From positions 43,492 through 68,611 of the forward strand of contig NW_008246087.1 of the NCBI RefSeq assembly GCF_000281045.1: 25,120 nucleotides of DNA, given 5' to 3'. Below, one piece after another: positions 8,653-16,853 of the stretch; position 1 is the stretch's first letter; every line of letters starts with the position of its first letter. The position numbers and the translations under genes were made by a program. The DNA comes from Saprolegnia diclina VS20 (lineage: Eukaryota > Oomycota > Saprolegniomycetes > Saprolegniales > Saprolegniaceae). The notes below the pieces were generated by a model, which searched no databases, was not told the origin of the DNA, and was given only the letters and a program-made list of their open reading frames with translations.

Positions 8653-10012
8653 TGTAATGAATACTTGTTGTGCCATCGGCTTTTCCGTTTTCATCTGCGT
8701 ATTTTTACACTAAACGACGGTATGGGGCGTGACAAAGGTGCAGTCGCGCCATCCGAATATACCGATTTCGTTTGCGAATTCCAGTAGAACCTCGGCACCA
8801 CTGTACATCACGATCCCGACGACGTTTTATTCCAAGCAAAACAAGTACCCAGTTTGCGCTACGGCGATGCCATCGCCACATGACTGTACGAGTGGCTTTA
8901 CCACGGGCCCCGTGCGCTCAAGAGTACATACAATATGTACTCTTGGTGCGCTGCACCTACAGTTGAAGTCGATTCCATTCCTTTGACTGTTGGGGAATTT
9001 AAGGATGACCATGTTCCCCGTGCCTGCGCCTGTCCTCGCTACCAGCAACGTGCTCCTCCATGGTGTGGGTATGTCGAGCGTCACATAGTTTGTGATAGAT
9101 AGTATACACTGTTCCACGTATGGTGCGTAACAAGTCGTCGCCGCACAGCTCAGAAGTCGGAGACGGCTCCGTGTGTATATGAACACACCCGCGTCGTTAT
9201 GTTCCGAGTGCCCGTAGAAATTCGACGTGGTGATAACCGAGCCGCCAGCTTTTGTCGCCGGATGGCCCGTGCCACGTTTGAACAAGACCAGAAGTCCAGA
9301 GCACCCATAACCATTGCGCGGCTTGGACGAATCACAAACCCAGGATACCGTCCCCAAGGTGCTATGTTGCGTCAGTGCCGTTTGCGTCCAGTGATACGTC
9401 ACATCGGAACGACGAAGGCGATATAGAAGCATCTTAGAATAGAGTTAACGTGACGCGCAGCACCGCTCGTCATGGTCATCGGTCGATCGTGATCGGTCGC
9501 CAACCTTTGGTGAATTTCGACCACATGTGGAGCGCAACATGTGTCTGGTACGTTTCCCAGACGTATCTCATTTGTATGGCACAACACTTCGCATGGCGTG
9601 CATGGCTCGCTCGCGCCGCGAGCCAATGCAATTTGCAGCATAAAAACACCAGACATCAGTAGTGGCTTACGAGCACGCGCAAACAATCGTTTGGGACGTC
9701 GGTGCCGACTGCAAAAGGGACAAGCTTGATAAATGCGATCTCCAGTCGTGCATTGCGTTCAGTGGTACTCTACGGGCGTCAAAAGTTGGGGAAACGACTG
9801 AATTTCAAGTGCAACGCGGGCCACTCGTCCAACATTATACGGTATTATTCCGGCAAAAAACGTCGGACAGGAGTCTCCTGCGACGCGCAGGGCCATCTGT
9901 TGCGACCTATAAACTCTGACGCGTACAGTTCGAGTCGATGTTTGCTCTATCTCCCAAGACACATGGAGTTCGCACCTTAGATCATCGTATCGTTCCAGTG
10001 TCATTTTACATT
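8653..10012. other. Intergenic gap between the two paralogues
   Basis: Apart from the doubtful minus-strand ORF at 8827-9432 I see no gene here. The plus-strand frame that runs into the second paralogue from 9938 has weak codon bias and is treated as 5' leader. I looked for a third decayed copy of the paralogous family and could not recognise one. Confidence 0.4.
8827..9432 (-). CDS. Long ORF of doubtful coding status
   Basis: A 201-codon frame from ATG at 9432 to a stop at 8827 on the minus strand. It is unusually long for chance, but composition argues against a conserved gene: it is rich in Thr, Cys, Ser and Tyr, has little of the G/C-ending codon preference of neighbouring genes, and contains no motif I know. 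No homologous segment is seen elsewhere in the window. It lies in the 1.3-kb gap between two paralogues on the other strand, so it may be a lineage-specific gene, a decayed copy, or chance. Confidence 0.22.
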   Translation of the reverse strand: MLLYRLRRSDVTYHWTQTALTQHSTLGTVSWVCDSSKPRNGYGCSGLLVLFKRGTGHPATKAGGSVITTSNFYGHSEHNDAGVFIYTRSRLRLLSCAATTCYAPYVEQCILSITNYVTLDIPTPWRSTLLVARTGAGTGNMVILKFPNSQRNGIDFNCRCSAPRVHIVCTLERTGPVVKPLVQSCGDGIAVAQTGYLFCLE

Positions 10013-10822
10013 ATGTCGCCACCGCAGCACACCCACAGCATGCAGCTCTCGTCGAGCATTGAGACCGCGACGCCCTTCGTCTTGACCTTTGACGTGACCA
10101 GCACACAGTCGGCCATGCTCGTCCATGAAGACCACAAGCGGCACGCGGCCGTGGCTGAAGCACGCTTCCTTCTCAACGGAGCCGAGTACATTGAGTTTGA
10201 GCTCGCGTCCAGCAAGCCCCGCGCACCGTCGTCGCCCTTGTACTTTGGCGCCGTCGTCCACGTCGTGTCCAAGGTGCATGGCCAAAAACGGTACCTCTGC
10301 GGGTCGTCGTTTCGCCGAGGTTTGCGCTGGTCGTCCGCAAGGTCCTCCAAAGGCCTCTTTCGCTTCGTGTCCCAAGACCACCTCGGCGGCCCGCTCCAGA
10401 TCCAGGATGACTTTTGCCTCCAAAGCGTCAAGTGGCCAACGTACTTTGCGAGCTTTCAGCGACAGAGTTCTGCGCACGCGCTCGGTCGACTCGTGCTGAA
10501 ACGCAGCATGGCACACGCTGTGGCCTTCTCCGCGCTCAACGCGATGCATCGGGAGTTTATGCTCTCGAGTCTTCGCCACCCTATCGCCCGCGACGACACC
10601 ATCCCGACCGTCTACGTCTCGGAGCACTCGTTCGACACGGACATTGAGCTCGATGATGACAACTCGGAAGTCGACGAAGCGATCTTTGTTCTTGATACGT
10701 TGCCCACCAATGGAAGTGTGCACTATTCGTCGGGACGGCTAGCTACGTCCGACGACGCGCTGCCGGTCGCCTACCGCGCCGACTGGCAGCGCCACTCGGC
10801 CCCAACCGCATGCAGTGCGTGA
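10013..10822 (+). CDS. Uncharacterised protein, paralogue of the gene at 7999-8652, with acidic C-terminal extension
   Basis: Single-exon frame of 269 aa from ATG 10013; an in-frame ATG at 9938 adds 25 residues with weak codon bias and no counterpart in the paralogue. The shared core covers about residues 20-190 with the landmarks LTFDV, LYFGAVVHV, LRWSSARSSKGLFRFVS, GPLQIQDDFCLQSVKWPTYF and AVAFSALNA. Beyond the core it has an extra acidic stretch (DTDIELDDDNSEVDEA) and about 50 more residues, so the pair differ in their tails. No signal peptide, membrane helix or catalytic motif is evident. Same strand and about 1.4 kb from the other copy, so tandem duplication is likely. The function is unknown. 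Confidence 0.72.
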   Translation: MSPPQHTHSMQLSSSIETATPFVLTFDVTSTQSAMLVHEDHKRHAAVAEARFLLNGAEYIEFELASSKPRAPSSPLYFGAVVHVVSKVHGQKRYLCGSSFRRGLRWSSARSSKGLFRFVSQDHLGGPLQIQDDFCLQSVKWPTYFASFQRQSSAHALGRLVLKRSMAHAVAFSALNAMHREFMLSSLRHPIARDDTIPTVYVSEHSFDTDIELDDDNSEVDEAIFVLDTLPTNGSVHYSSGRLATSDDALPVAYRADWQRHSAPTACSA

Positions 10823-11197
10823 GTCCTTATCGCTCTAATATTATTTTTCTTATTGCTCCATTTCCCTCTCGCCAAGCTTTTCCGTCCGGTCGAGCTTCCC
10901 CAGAGAGCAACACACGGATATCGGTATCGACGGTATGCATACGTAAACGACACCCGCGGCGCCCAGAAACACACGCTGCGAAGAATGTCCTTCTTGCGCT
11001 GTCTCATGCTGTGAGTCAGGGATAGGGTGCCAGCCAAAACTTACCCAGCGTCACCGACGCTTGCTTTCAAAGGCAATTGGCGTCACGCCCGGTAGCTGTC
11101 AACTGACTTGTTCATACGACATGATCAAGGAAATGACTTTGTGAAAACAACACATTTTGGCCGTTTCAATCATATTTTGGGTCGTGTAGGGCTCTTT
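10823..11197. other. Intergenic region between convergent genes
   Basis: This holds the 3' ends of the second paralogue and of the ankyrin gene. I see no conserved frame, RNA gene or repeat. Confidence 0.5.
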
Positions 11198-13123
11198 TCA
11201 GTAGTCAAAGTCCTCGTAATCACTGTCGTCGCCTTCGTCTTCGATGTCTTCGTCCGATTTGTCCTCGAGGTCCGAGACGATCTCGGCGTTGCGCACATCC
11301 AGGTCATTGGGCAGGTCCTCCCGTGCAGGGTCGATGAGCGCCGTGTACTGCTTCCACGCGGCCAAGTCGCCCGTGAACCCGGCCGCGTTGTAAATGTCTT
11401 GGGCTGCGCGGACGTACTTGGCACTCAGCGCGCGCGCGATCGCAAGGTTGCAGCGGTGCTTGGTCTCATCGCGGGCGACGAGCAGCTCTAACGTCTTGTA
11501 CTTGTAGTTGCAGGCCGCCCTGTAGATGCCCTGGTACGTGAATGAGGCGCCGGCCGCCAAGAGGTACGTTGTAATTTCGTTGAAGCCTTGCCCGGCCGCG
11601 CGATCGGTCGCCTCGTCGGTGCACGGCTCGTTGTAGACTTGGTGATGCTTGCGCACCCAGTCAAACTCGCCCCACTGCGCCGCCCACGCCATCGCGCGGT
11701 CGCTGCGAAAGCCACGTGCGTAGTGGTCCCACACAATGTCTTCTTGGCCGTGGCCGGCCGCAGCCTCGAGCGTTGTCTGCGAGAGAAGCTCGGGCCGGAC
11801 GCCGACCAAAAACGTGTAGAGGTCGTCGTCGATGTTCCAGAGTGCGTCTTCCAAAGCGCGAGACGTGCAGCCTTCGCTCGGACGATGCGTCTGCAGGAAA
11901 TGAACAATCTCTACGTGGTCTTTACGAATCGCGGCATTCATGGGCTTGGTGCCCGCGGTCCCGACCGGCACGCGACCGTGCAAATACTGAAGGATGTGCA
12001 AATGGCCGTGGCGCGCAGCTTCGGTCATCGCCTTGACGAGGTGGCTGGCGTCGTGATAATGGACACACAAGAACGTCACGACTGGAAGTGATCCGGTCGC
12101 CGCCGCGCTCGTGAAGGCAGCCTCCGAGCAGCCTTCGGTGCGGTGCCGATGTAGAAACTGCACCGCCTCGAGCTGGTTGGAGCAGGCGGCGGCGTCCATC
12201 ACGCGCGCTGTGCATGGTACCGACAAGGCGGCCCGCAGAAAGCGAAGATCGCCGCAGCTCGCTGCCTCGATCAGCGACGTTTCCGGAAAGCCGTACCCAC
12301 GCGCGTCTTCGAGAAAAGAGAGCATCGCCGCTCCGTTCGGCAGCTTTGCTCGCTGCTTGTACGCAAGGTCAAATCCGTGGCGGGAGCAGCCTTCGTCGCG
12401 GGCCAGGTGCAGCCACTTGACTACCTTGAGGTGGCCGTTCATGATCGCGTCGTCCATTGCACGCGTCGTGCAGTGCTTGTTGCCGGCGGCCGTGAGGCAC
12501 ATGAGCACATTCAGGTACCCGCGACCGGCCGCATGGTCCATGAGGAGGTCGTTGCTGTCCGGTGCGTCGCGCAGACGTGCGAGATCGACGCCGTAGTCGT
12601 CGCCCAGAGCGTAGAGCAGCGCTGCGTGGCCACCGTACGCCGCGGCGTGGGCGAGCGCGATCGGGCGATGCAAGTACGGCGTTACGGCAAAGTCCCAGCA
12701 GTTGCGCAAGCCAACATCGTCGAGGCTACTCGGCTGAATGTCGAACGACAAGTTGCGCCGCCGCGCTTCTCGGCCGTTGATGTCGTAGCCGTCACGAAAG
12801 CCGCAGTCGAGGGTGACGGCGTACCCGATGGCCGCTTGATACCGCTCGTACATGAAAAGCGTCCGAATGTGCTCGAACGATCCGCTCACGCGGTCGCGCT
12901 CACGGCTCGGGCCGCCGCTCGGTAGTGACGTCAAGTCGCCGGGCCAGTCCATTGCGTACGCATCAATGTACACAGCTTCAATCTCGGCGTCCGAGCGACT
13001 CGACGATGCGCTGGCCCAAATGCCGCGGCCCAAGTGGTAGAGCGAGAGCGGTCCGGCAAAGTCGAGGATGCGTGTCGAGAGGACGTCGTCGAGGCCATCG
13101 ATGCGAGCGAGGAGATCTGTCAT
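11198..13123 (-). CDS. Ankyrin-repeat protein with acidic C terminus
   Basis: Frame of 641 aa from ATG 13123 (MTDLLARIDGLDDVLSTRIL) to TGA at 11198. The frame stays open upstream to about 13474, but that part has different composition and weak codon bias and is probably leader. The N-terminal 150 residues are not repetitive. From about residue 165 to 540 there is a series of about 33-residue helical repeats such as DHAAGRGYLNVLMCL, AIMNGHLKVVKWLH, EAASCGDLRFLRAA, AACSNQLEAVQFLH, AAATGSLPVVTFL, EAARHGHLHILQYLH and AAIRKDHVEIVHFLQ, often ending in the EGC turn typical of the large saprolegnialean ankyrin families. The last 25 residues are almost all Asp/Glu/Ser (SDEDIEDEGDDSDYEDFDY). Ankyrin repeats mediate protein-protein contacts; the partner is unknown. 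No intron or membrane segment is seen. Confidence 0.85.
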   Translation of the reverse strand: MTDLLARIDGLDDVLSTRILDFAGPLSLYHLGRGIWASASSSRSDAEIEAVYIDAYAMDWPGDLTSLPSGGPSRERDRVSGSFEHIRTLFMYERYQAAIGYAVTLDCGFRDGYDINGREARRRNLSFDIQPSSLDDVGLRNCWDFAVTPYLHRPIALAHAAAYGGHAALLYALGDDYGVDLARLRDAPDSNDLLMDHAAGRGYLNVLMCLTAAGNKHCTTRAMDDAIMNGHLKVVKWLHLARDEGCSRHGFDLAYKQRAKLPNGAAMLSFLEDARGYGFPETSLIEAASCGDLRFLRAALSVPCTARVMDAAACSNQLEAVQFLHRHRTEGCSEAAFTSAAATGSLPVVTFLCVHYHDASHLVKAMTEAARHGHLHILQYLHGRVPVGTAGTKPMNAAIRKDHVEIVHFLQTHRPSEGCTSRALEDALWNIDDDLYTFLVGVRPELLSQTTLEAAAGHGQEDIVWDHYARGFRSDRAMAWAAQWGEFDWVRKHHQVYNEPCTDEATDRAAGQGFNEITTYLLAAGASFTYQGIYRAACNYKYKTLELLVARDETKHRCNLAIARALSAKYVRAAQDIYNAAGFTGDLAAWKQYTALIDPAREDLPNDLDVRNAEIVSDLEDKSDEDIEDEGDDSDYEDFDY

Positions 13124-13528
13124 GCGGGCTGTGTCTTCTGAAATGAACAAAGGGTTTACAACATGCCCTATGTTGTGGCAGCGCAGATGGCAACGAGTGC
13201 CACCTGTCCTTGTGTGTAACCAAAGCACATATTGCCAAACCGGCTGAAATTCCCAATAAAATCTCATCCACAAAGATTTGTCGACTAAAATGCAAAATCC
13301 CTGAGCAAGCTCGCCATTGAATAATGAAGATGCGGGAGCTTGTAAAATCATTGCCATCGTGATTGCTCCTCGCGACGAGTGTGTTTGAATCATCCGTGCA
13401 CCGGCGGTTTCCGCTCGTTTCTTATTGTACTGCAGACCAGAAGGTACTAGTGTACTAGTAGTATTTGAAACCACGTTAAAAGGTCGACCAAGGCCGCGTG
13501 TTGCTTGGTTTCTTTCTTCGGCCCTGAA

Positions 13529-13661
13529 TCAGCTCACTGTGCTCTCATGAGTTGGAAGAGCTTTCTTGCACTGAACGAGGTCCAATGATTCCATCTCCAC
13601 CTCAACAGCACCAGCAGTGGTCGGGCCGAGTTCTTTGGCGGCCGTTGCAAGGTATGGCAGG
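13529..13661 (-). pseudogene. 3' part of an ORF interrupted by the transposon
   Basis: On the minus strand this encodes about 43 residues (LATAAKELGPTTAGAVEVEM, then a tail ending in TVS) up to TGA at 13531-13529. Its 5' continuation is on the other side of the transposon, at 14853-14922. With one copy of the target duplication removed, the two pieces read through in one frame. I do not recognise the protein; the right-hand part has several cysteines (NCTKNCSRYDAC). Confidence 0.5.
13653..13661. repeat. Left target-site duplication
   Basis: TATGGCAGG directly outside the left inverted repeat. The same nine bases recur at 14852-14860 outside the right one. Confidence 0.8.
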
Positions 13662-13735
13662 AGGACCCCCGGTCACCCATGTATCTGTTACAAAAGCCTG
13701 GGCAAGAAGTCGGGGGGCCTTGGGGTCGGAGGGCC

Positions 13736-13801
13736 TACCCTAGGGTCCCAAGGAGCCCGGAGGGCGGGGGTTTGGGACCTCTCGGACCCTACCCTAGGGT
13801 A
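13736..13801. repeat. Left subterminal palindrome pair
   Basis: Two copies of the palindromic motif TACCCTAGGGT(A) at 13736 and 13790 within GC-rich sequence near the left end of the transposon. Subterminal motifs of this sort often bind transposase; that role is inferred. Confidence 0.7.
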
Positions 13802-13895
13802 GCGATTGACCCCCCAAGGTTTTTCAAGAAACACTAAGCTTATCTCCAGTGTGAAAGCACAGGATGCATTCCATTGTAAATGCAAGCTTCGTTGA

Positions 13896-14345
13896 TTAAA
13901 CAGTATTATACACGGCCGTGACTTCGTCACCGCGGAAGGTGACGTATTCGTGTGTGCTTCGGAGCACATGCTGGTGAAGTTCATCCCACTCGACCGCGCA
14001 GGCGTGGATGAAGGTGTCCTTGGTAGCTGCGGCCTTGGTCTCGATGCGCCACTTGTTGTACGACTTGGCATAGACAGACAAAGGCATTGTCGTCGAGGAG
14101 ATCGATTGGCTGGTCGCGCACCATGGCTTCGGCAATAGCGCACACATAGATGCCGCAGTCGAGGCCGTTCTTTTGCTGTGTTTGGGGATAGAGCACGCGC
14201 CAAGCTGATTCATCGGCAAGCACATCGTCATTGCTGCTAGGAATCGTCGGTCCCTCGCAGTACCCGAAGCTGAGAAGCGAGGCATGCGCAGCAGCGGCCG
14301 TCAAGCCGTCACTTGAGATTGGGAAACCTCTCGCCGGCGTCGTTT
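13896..14345 (-). pseudogene. Ulp1/SENP-type (C48) cysteine protease remnant
   Basis: On the minus strand one frame reads YPQTQQKNGLDCGIYVCAIA around 14200-14130. This carries the oxyanion Gln and the catalytic Cys of Ulp1-family SUMO proteases (Q-x-N-G-x-DCG-x-YVC). After LLDDNAF, near 14085, the coding frame shifts: the next frame gives YAKSYNKWRIETKAA...DELHQHVLRSTHEYV to a TAA at 13896. A 4-bp tandem duplication (TGTCTGTC) sits exactly at the shift. The upstream half that should hold the catalytic His and Asp is missing; the frame instead runs into the 62-bp repeat. So it is truncated and frameshifted, and lies inside the transposon as cargo. A short intron instead of a frameshift is possible but less likely. 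Confidence 0.75.
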
Positions 14346-14546
14346 GTTCACGTTGTGAACGTACAAAATAGAGAATATTCAGGTCGGGTACGTACAACAT
14401 AGTGTATGTTCACGTTGTGAACTTGCAAAATAGAATGTGTTCAGGTCGGGTACGTACAAAATAGTGTATGTTCACGTTGTGAACTTACAAAATAGAATAT
14501 GTTCAGGTCGAGTACGTACAAAATAGTGTAAGTTCACGTTTACAAA
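14346..14546. repeat. 62-bp tandem repeat, about 3.2 copies, each with a hairpin-forming palindrome
   Basis: GTTCACGTTGTGAAC begins at 14346, 14408 and 14470, and a partial copy (GTTCACGTT) begins at 14532, so the period is exactly 62 bp. Each unit also has a CAAAATAGA-type segment, TTCAGGTCG and GTACGTAC, itself palindromic. The first motif is a 6-bp inverted repeat around GTT. Copies differ by a few substitutions. It lies in the transposon interior next to the protease remnant. Confidence 0.92.
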
Positions 14547-14744
14547 ACCATGCATTGCGCTTCACCATGGCAACTTGGGAATGATCACGGCGACGGGTTT
14601 GACGTCACTCATGTGGCAGAGACATCGGCGCTGCTCCCGTATAGTGCCAACGACCTCCACCGGCATAGGAAGTTATGCCGCGATGCTATTGGCCGATGGT
14701 GTTCAATACGCTGTTTCTATTGGCCAATCAGTGGGGGTCCTATT

Positions 14745-14820
14745 TACCCTAGGGTCTATCTACAAATAGGGATGTATGAGGGGCGGGGGGCGGCCGCCTG
14801 GCCAGGTCTACCCTAGGGTA
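14745..14820. repeat. Right subterminal palindrome pair
   Basis: Copies of TACCCTAGGGT(A) at 14745 and 14809, mirroring the left pair. The spacing within the pair is 64 bp here and 54 bp on the left. Confidence 0.7.
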
Positions 14821-14851
14821 AGCCTTGACCCCCCTGGGTGACCAGGGGTCC

Positions 14852-14860
14852 TATGGCAGG
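14852..14860. repeat. Right target-site duplication
   Basis: TATGGCAGG directly after the right inverted repeat, matching 13653-13661. The first T may instead belong to the element end, leaving an 8-bp duplication. Confidence 0.8.
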
Positions 14861-14922
14861 CTTGGGATAGGAAAAATGAAGCAAGCGTCGTAACGACTAC
14901 AATTCTTGGTGCAGTTGCGAAT
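14853..14922 (-). pseudogene. 5' part of the ORF interrupted by the transposon
   Basis: On the minus strand this reads NCTKNCSRYDACFIFPIPSL and then enters the target duplication. The frame continues on the far side of the element at 13661. Upstream it is lost in the N gap. Unrecognised family. Confidence 0.45.
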
Positions 14923-15022
14923 NNNNNNNNNNNNNNNNNNNNNNNNNNNNNNNNNNNNNNNNNNNNNNNNNNNNNNNNNNNNNNNNNNNNNNNNNNNNNN
15001 NNNNNNNNNNNNNNNNNNNNNN
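14923..15022. other. Assembly gap (100 N)
   Basis: Exactly 100 undetermined bases, the usual placeholder for a scaffold gap of unknown size. Frames on either side cannot be joined safely. Confidence 0.99.
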
Positions 15023-15024
15023 AG

Positions 15025-15203
15025 TACGTATTTGTTTTCAAATTCTCGAACAATTTTGTGCTTCCGTTCCAACAAATTCCATCTAGATATTCAACGCGAG
15101 CTAATACTTGGCGCTTCATAAAACAGACTTGTCGTCGCGCCTCTGAAATGATCCCAGTGACGTGGTTCGCGCACAGGGCGTAATTTCGTGCAATTTTAGT
15201 CAA
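15025..15203 (-). CDS. Coding-like fragment beside the gap
   Basis: On the minus strand about 60 residues are open up to the gap: LTKIARNYALCANHVTGIIS, then EARRQVCFMKRQVLARVEYL and WNGSTKLFENLKTNTY. The composition is protein-like. It may be an upstream part of the ORF that the transposon interrupts at 14853, but the gap prevents a check. No ATG is found near the upstream TGA, so it could be an internal exon. Confidence 0.3.
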
Positions 15204-15407
15204 AAATAATTCCTTGAAAAATCACCCAGTGCCCAGGGATGCCGCAAATCAGCACGTTGAGCCTCTGTCCGTCACTAGCGAGTTGTAGTGGGCCGTTGGA
15301 TATGATCCCAGCATTTTCCAACATTTGCTAGTATATTCTGGCGCGAAATAAAAATCGTTGTGCCCTGGAGTGTCCGCATTGGCAATTATCAACCAAAAAA
15401 ACAAAAA

Positions 15408-15480
15408 TGCTCCCTGCCAGGATCGAACTGGCGGCCTTCAGATTATGAGACTGACGCTCTACCAACTGAGCCAAAGGAGC
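15408..15480 (-). tRNA. tRNA-Met (CAT), elongator type
   Basis: Minus-strand sequence of 73 nt folds as a full cloverleaf: acceptor GCTCCTT/AGGGAGC, D stem GCTC/GAGC with loop AGTTGGTA, anticodon loop CTCATAA with anticodon CAT, T stem GCCAG/CTGGC with TTCGATC. Discriminator base A. The anticodon arm region TCAGTCTCATAATCTGAAGG is that of eukaryotic elongator tRNA-Met, not initiator. There is no intron. A run of T on the minus strand follows directly (15407-15395), fitting a Pol III terminator. Confidence 0.97.
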
Positions 15481-15679
15481 CTGTGTCAATAGTGTGACAT
15501 TATATTAATTAACAATAAAGAATATTGTTCAAGCTGCATGCTGTTTTTTTTTGCACAAGCACATGCACATCTCACAAATTCACATAACGCACGTCTCCAC
15601 TATGCCTGTCTCCTAGAATGCAGTGACGTATCCTTGGAACGCTTGACCGAGCGTTGGTCGTGAGCCCTGGGCTGGTAGA

Positions 15680-15725
15680 ATGAGGCGATGCTATTGGCCG
15701 AAAGACGATTATTTTATCCAATGGC
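15680..15725. promoter_or_regulatory. CCAAT-box region upstream of the gene at 15763
   Basis: ATTGGCC near 15692 and TCCAATGG near 15718 give two CCAAT-type boxes in opposite orientation within 85 bp of the start codon. CCAAT boxes recur upstream of other genes in this window. Confidence 0.4.
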
Positions 15726-15762
15726 ATTGCGCATAGATTGACAGTCTCCAAGGCGCAGCGTG

Positions 15763-16853
15763 ATGGACAAGGACCGCAAGGACGAACCTGACCCGTATGC
15801 GGCGCTGCGGCAGACCGTAGGCGACACGCTCACGCGTCTTCGCGACGACGTCGACAGCAACCTCGTCGTGTTTCGCTATGGCTGCATGGTCACGATGGTA
15901 GACCACCAACCATCTCTCTTTGACGACGCCTTATTTGACCGCTAGCTCGGCTGCGTCTACGTGACTGTACGCTCGACTGGCGCGGTACACATTGCATACG
16001 GCATCTCATTGCTGGTGACATCTCATTGCTGGTGACTCATCGTGACTAGCTCACGCGTTTTTCGACGATTCCGACGCTGCCACTCGGGAAGAAGGTCGTC
16101 GCGCGCGTCGTGGGCCAGCACCCCAAGGACCCTACCGTGCTCTACGTCTACCACACGCCGTTCCTTCGGCGCGTGTTCTTGCGCGAGACGCTGCCTCGCG
16201 GCATGTCTGGCCACGAGCTCATCGGTGACCCGACCAAGTGCGGCGTCCTCGCCGTCCGGCCATTTGGCGTGCAGTTCGAGACCGACGTACATCTACTCCA
16301 GAGAAACTTGGGTCCTAACGCGCCGCGACAGGACGTTTTGTACTCGCACCTTGTGTCCAAGCAGCGCTACGTCAAGCTCGAGATGCTCTACCGGTACTGC
16401 GATACGACTTTTGGCGATTATCTCTCAGGCGTCGCAGGACCAAGGAACCGGATCTCGGCGTCTGTGCCATGTCCACACGCAGTGTACGAGCTTTGTTCCA
16501 AGACGATGTGTAGAGACTCATGCTCGACTAGTACATTCGCCGCCAGGACGTGGCCGAGACGGCCGTCTCGCAAGGCGTTGGTGTCTGCCGCGTCGAGTCG
16601 TTTGCAGAAACGGGTGTCACGAGCGCAAGGTAGACGGAGTGTCGATACCATGACACTCATGATGCGTAGCTGCGTCCCCAAGATGGAAGCCCGCGCCCAG
16701 CGACTCTTGCACTGCGAGAAGCACGCGCAGACCATGCGCTTTGGTCGCTGGAAGGACTGGCAAGAAGACGAGCTCAGCCAGCGGATCGTCTCGGCGGGCA
16801 AGCGCGCGTCCAACGCAGCGCTGCACAAGGTGTTTGGCGTCTTCAAGTCGTAA
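15763..16853 (+). CDS. Uncharacterised protein, six short-intron exons
   Basis: Proposed exons: 15763-15897, 15946-16014, 16050-16393, 16429-16483, 16532-16629 and 16670-16853 (294 aa, stop TAA). The introns are 48, 35, 35, 48 and 40 nt, all GT-AG, four of them ending TAG, and the frame closes exactly. Landmarks are DPYAALRQTVGDTLTRLRDD, VYVTVRSTGAVHIAYG, DPTVLYVYHTPFLRRVFLRE, GVLAVRPFGVQFETDVHLL, YIRRQDVAETAVSQGVGVC, and a basic, helical C terminus (ELSQRIVSAGKRASNAALHK). I do not recognise the family. No signal peptide or membrane segment is seen. Exon 3 (115 residues) is the most secure part; the 35-nt introns are at the small end and could instead reflect indels. A 17-bp direct duplication lies across the end of exon 2 and intron 2. 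Confidence 0.55.

Larger units (their letters stand above)
13662..14852. mobile_element. Non-autonomous DNA transposon with TIRs, 8-9 bp target duplication and Ulp1 remnant
   Basis: Left end 13662-13679 (AGGACCCCCGGTCACCCA) and right end 14835-14852 are inverted copies with 17 of 18 matches. They are flanked by ATGGCAGG at 13654-13661 and 14853-14860; the repeat is 9 bp (TATGGCAGG) if the preceding T is counted. Inside each end lie two copies of the palindrome TACCCTAGGGT(A), placed roughly symmetrically: starts 13736 and 13790 on the left, 14745 and 14809 on the right. The 1.19-kb interior holds a Ulp1-type protease remnant and a 62-bp tandem repeat, and no transposase. An 8-9 bp duplication and Ulp1 cargo fit Mutator-like elements best (some MULEs carry ULP1 peptidases); hAT-like superfamilies also give 8 bp. 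The superfamily is therefore an inference. Confidence 0.85.

Noticed and set aside
13124-13474. Upstream in-frame extension of the ankyrin gene
   Set aside because: Codon bias drops and composition changes upstream of the ATG at 13123, so it is more likely leader sequence.
14346-14546. CRISPR-like array
   Set aside because: The whole 62-bp unit is repeated with no unique spacers, and the context is eukaryotic.
13662-14852. Reading the repeated palindromes as LTRs of a retrotransposon
   Set aside because: The ends are inverted, not direct, repeats, and there is no primer-binding site, polypurine tract or reverse transcriptase.
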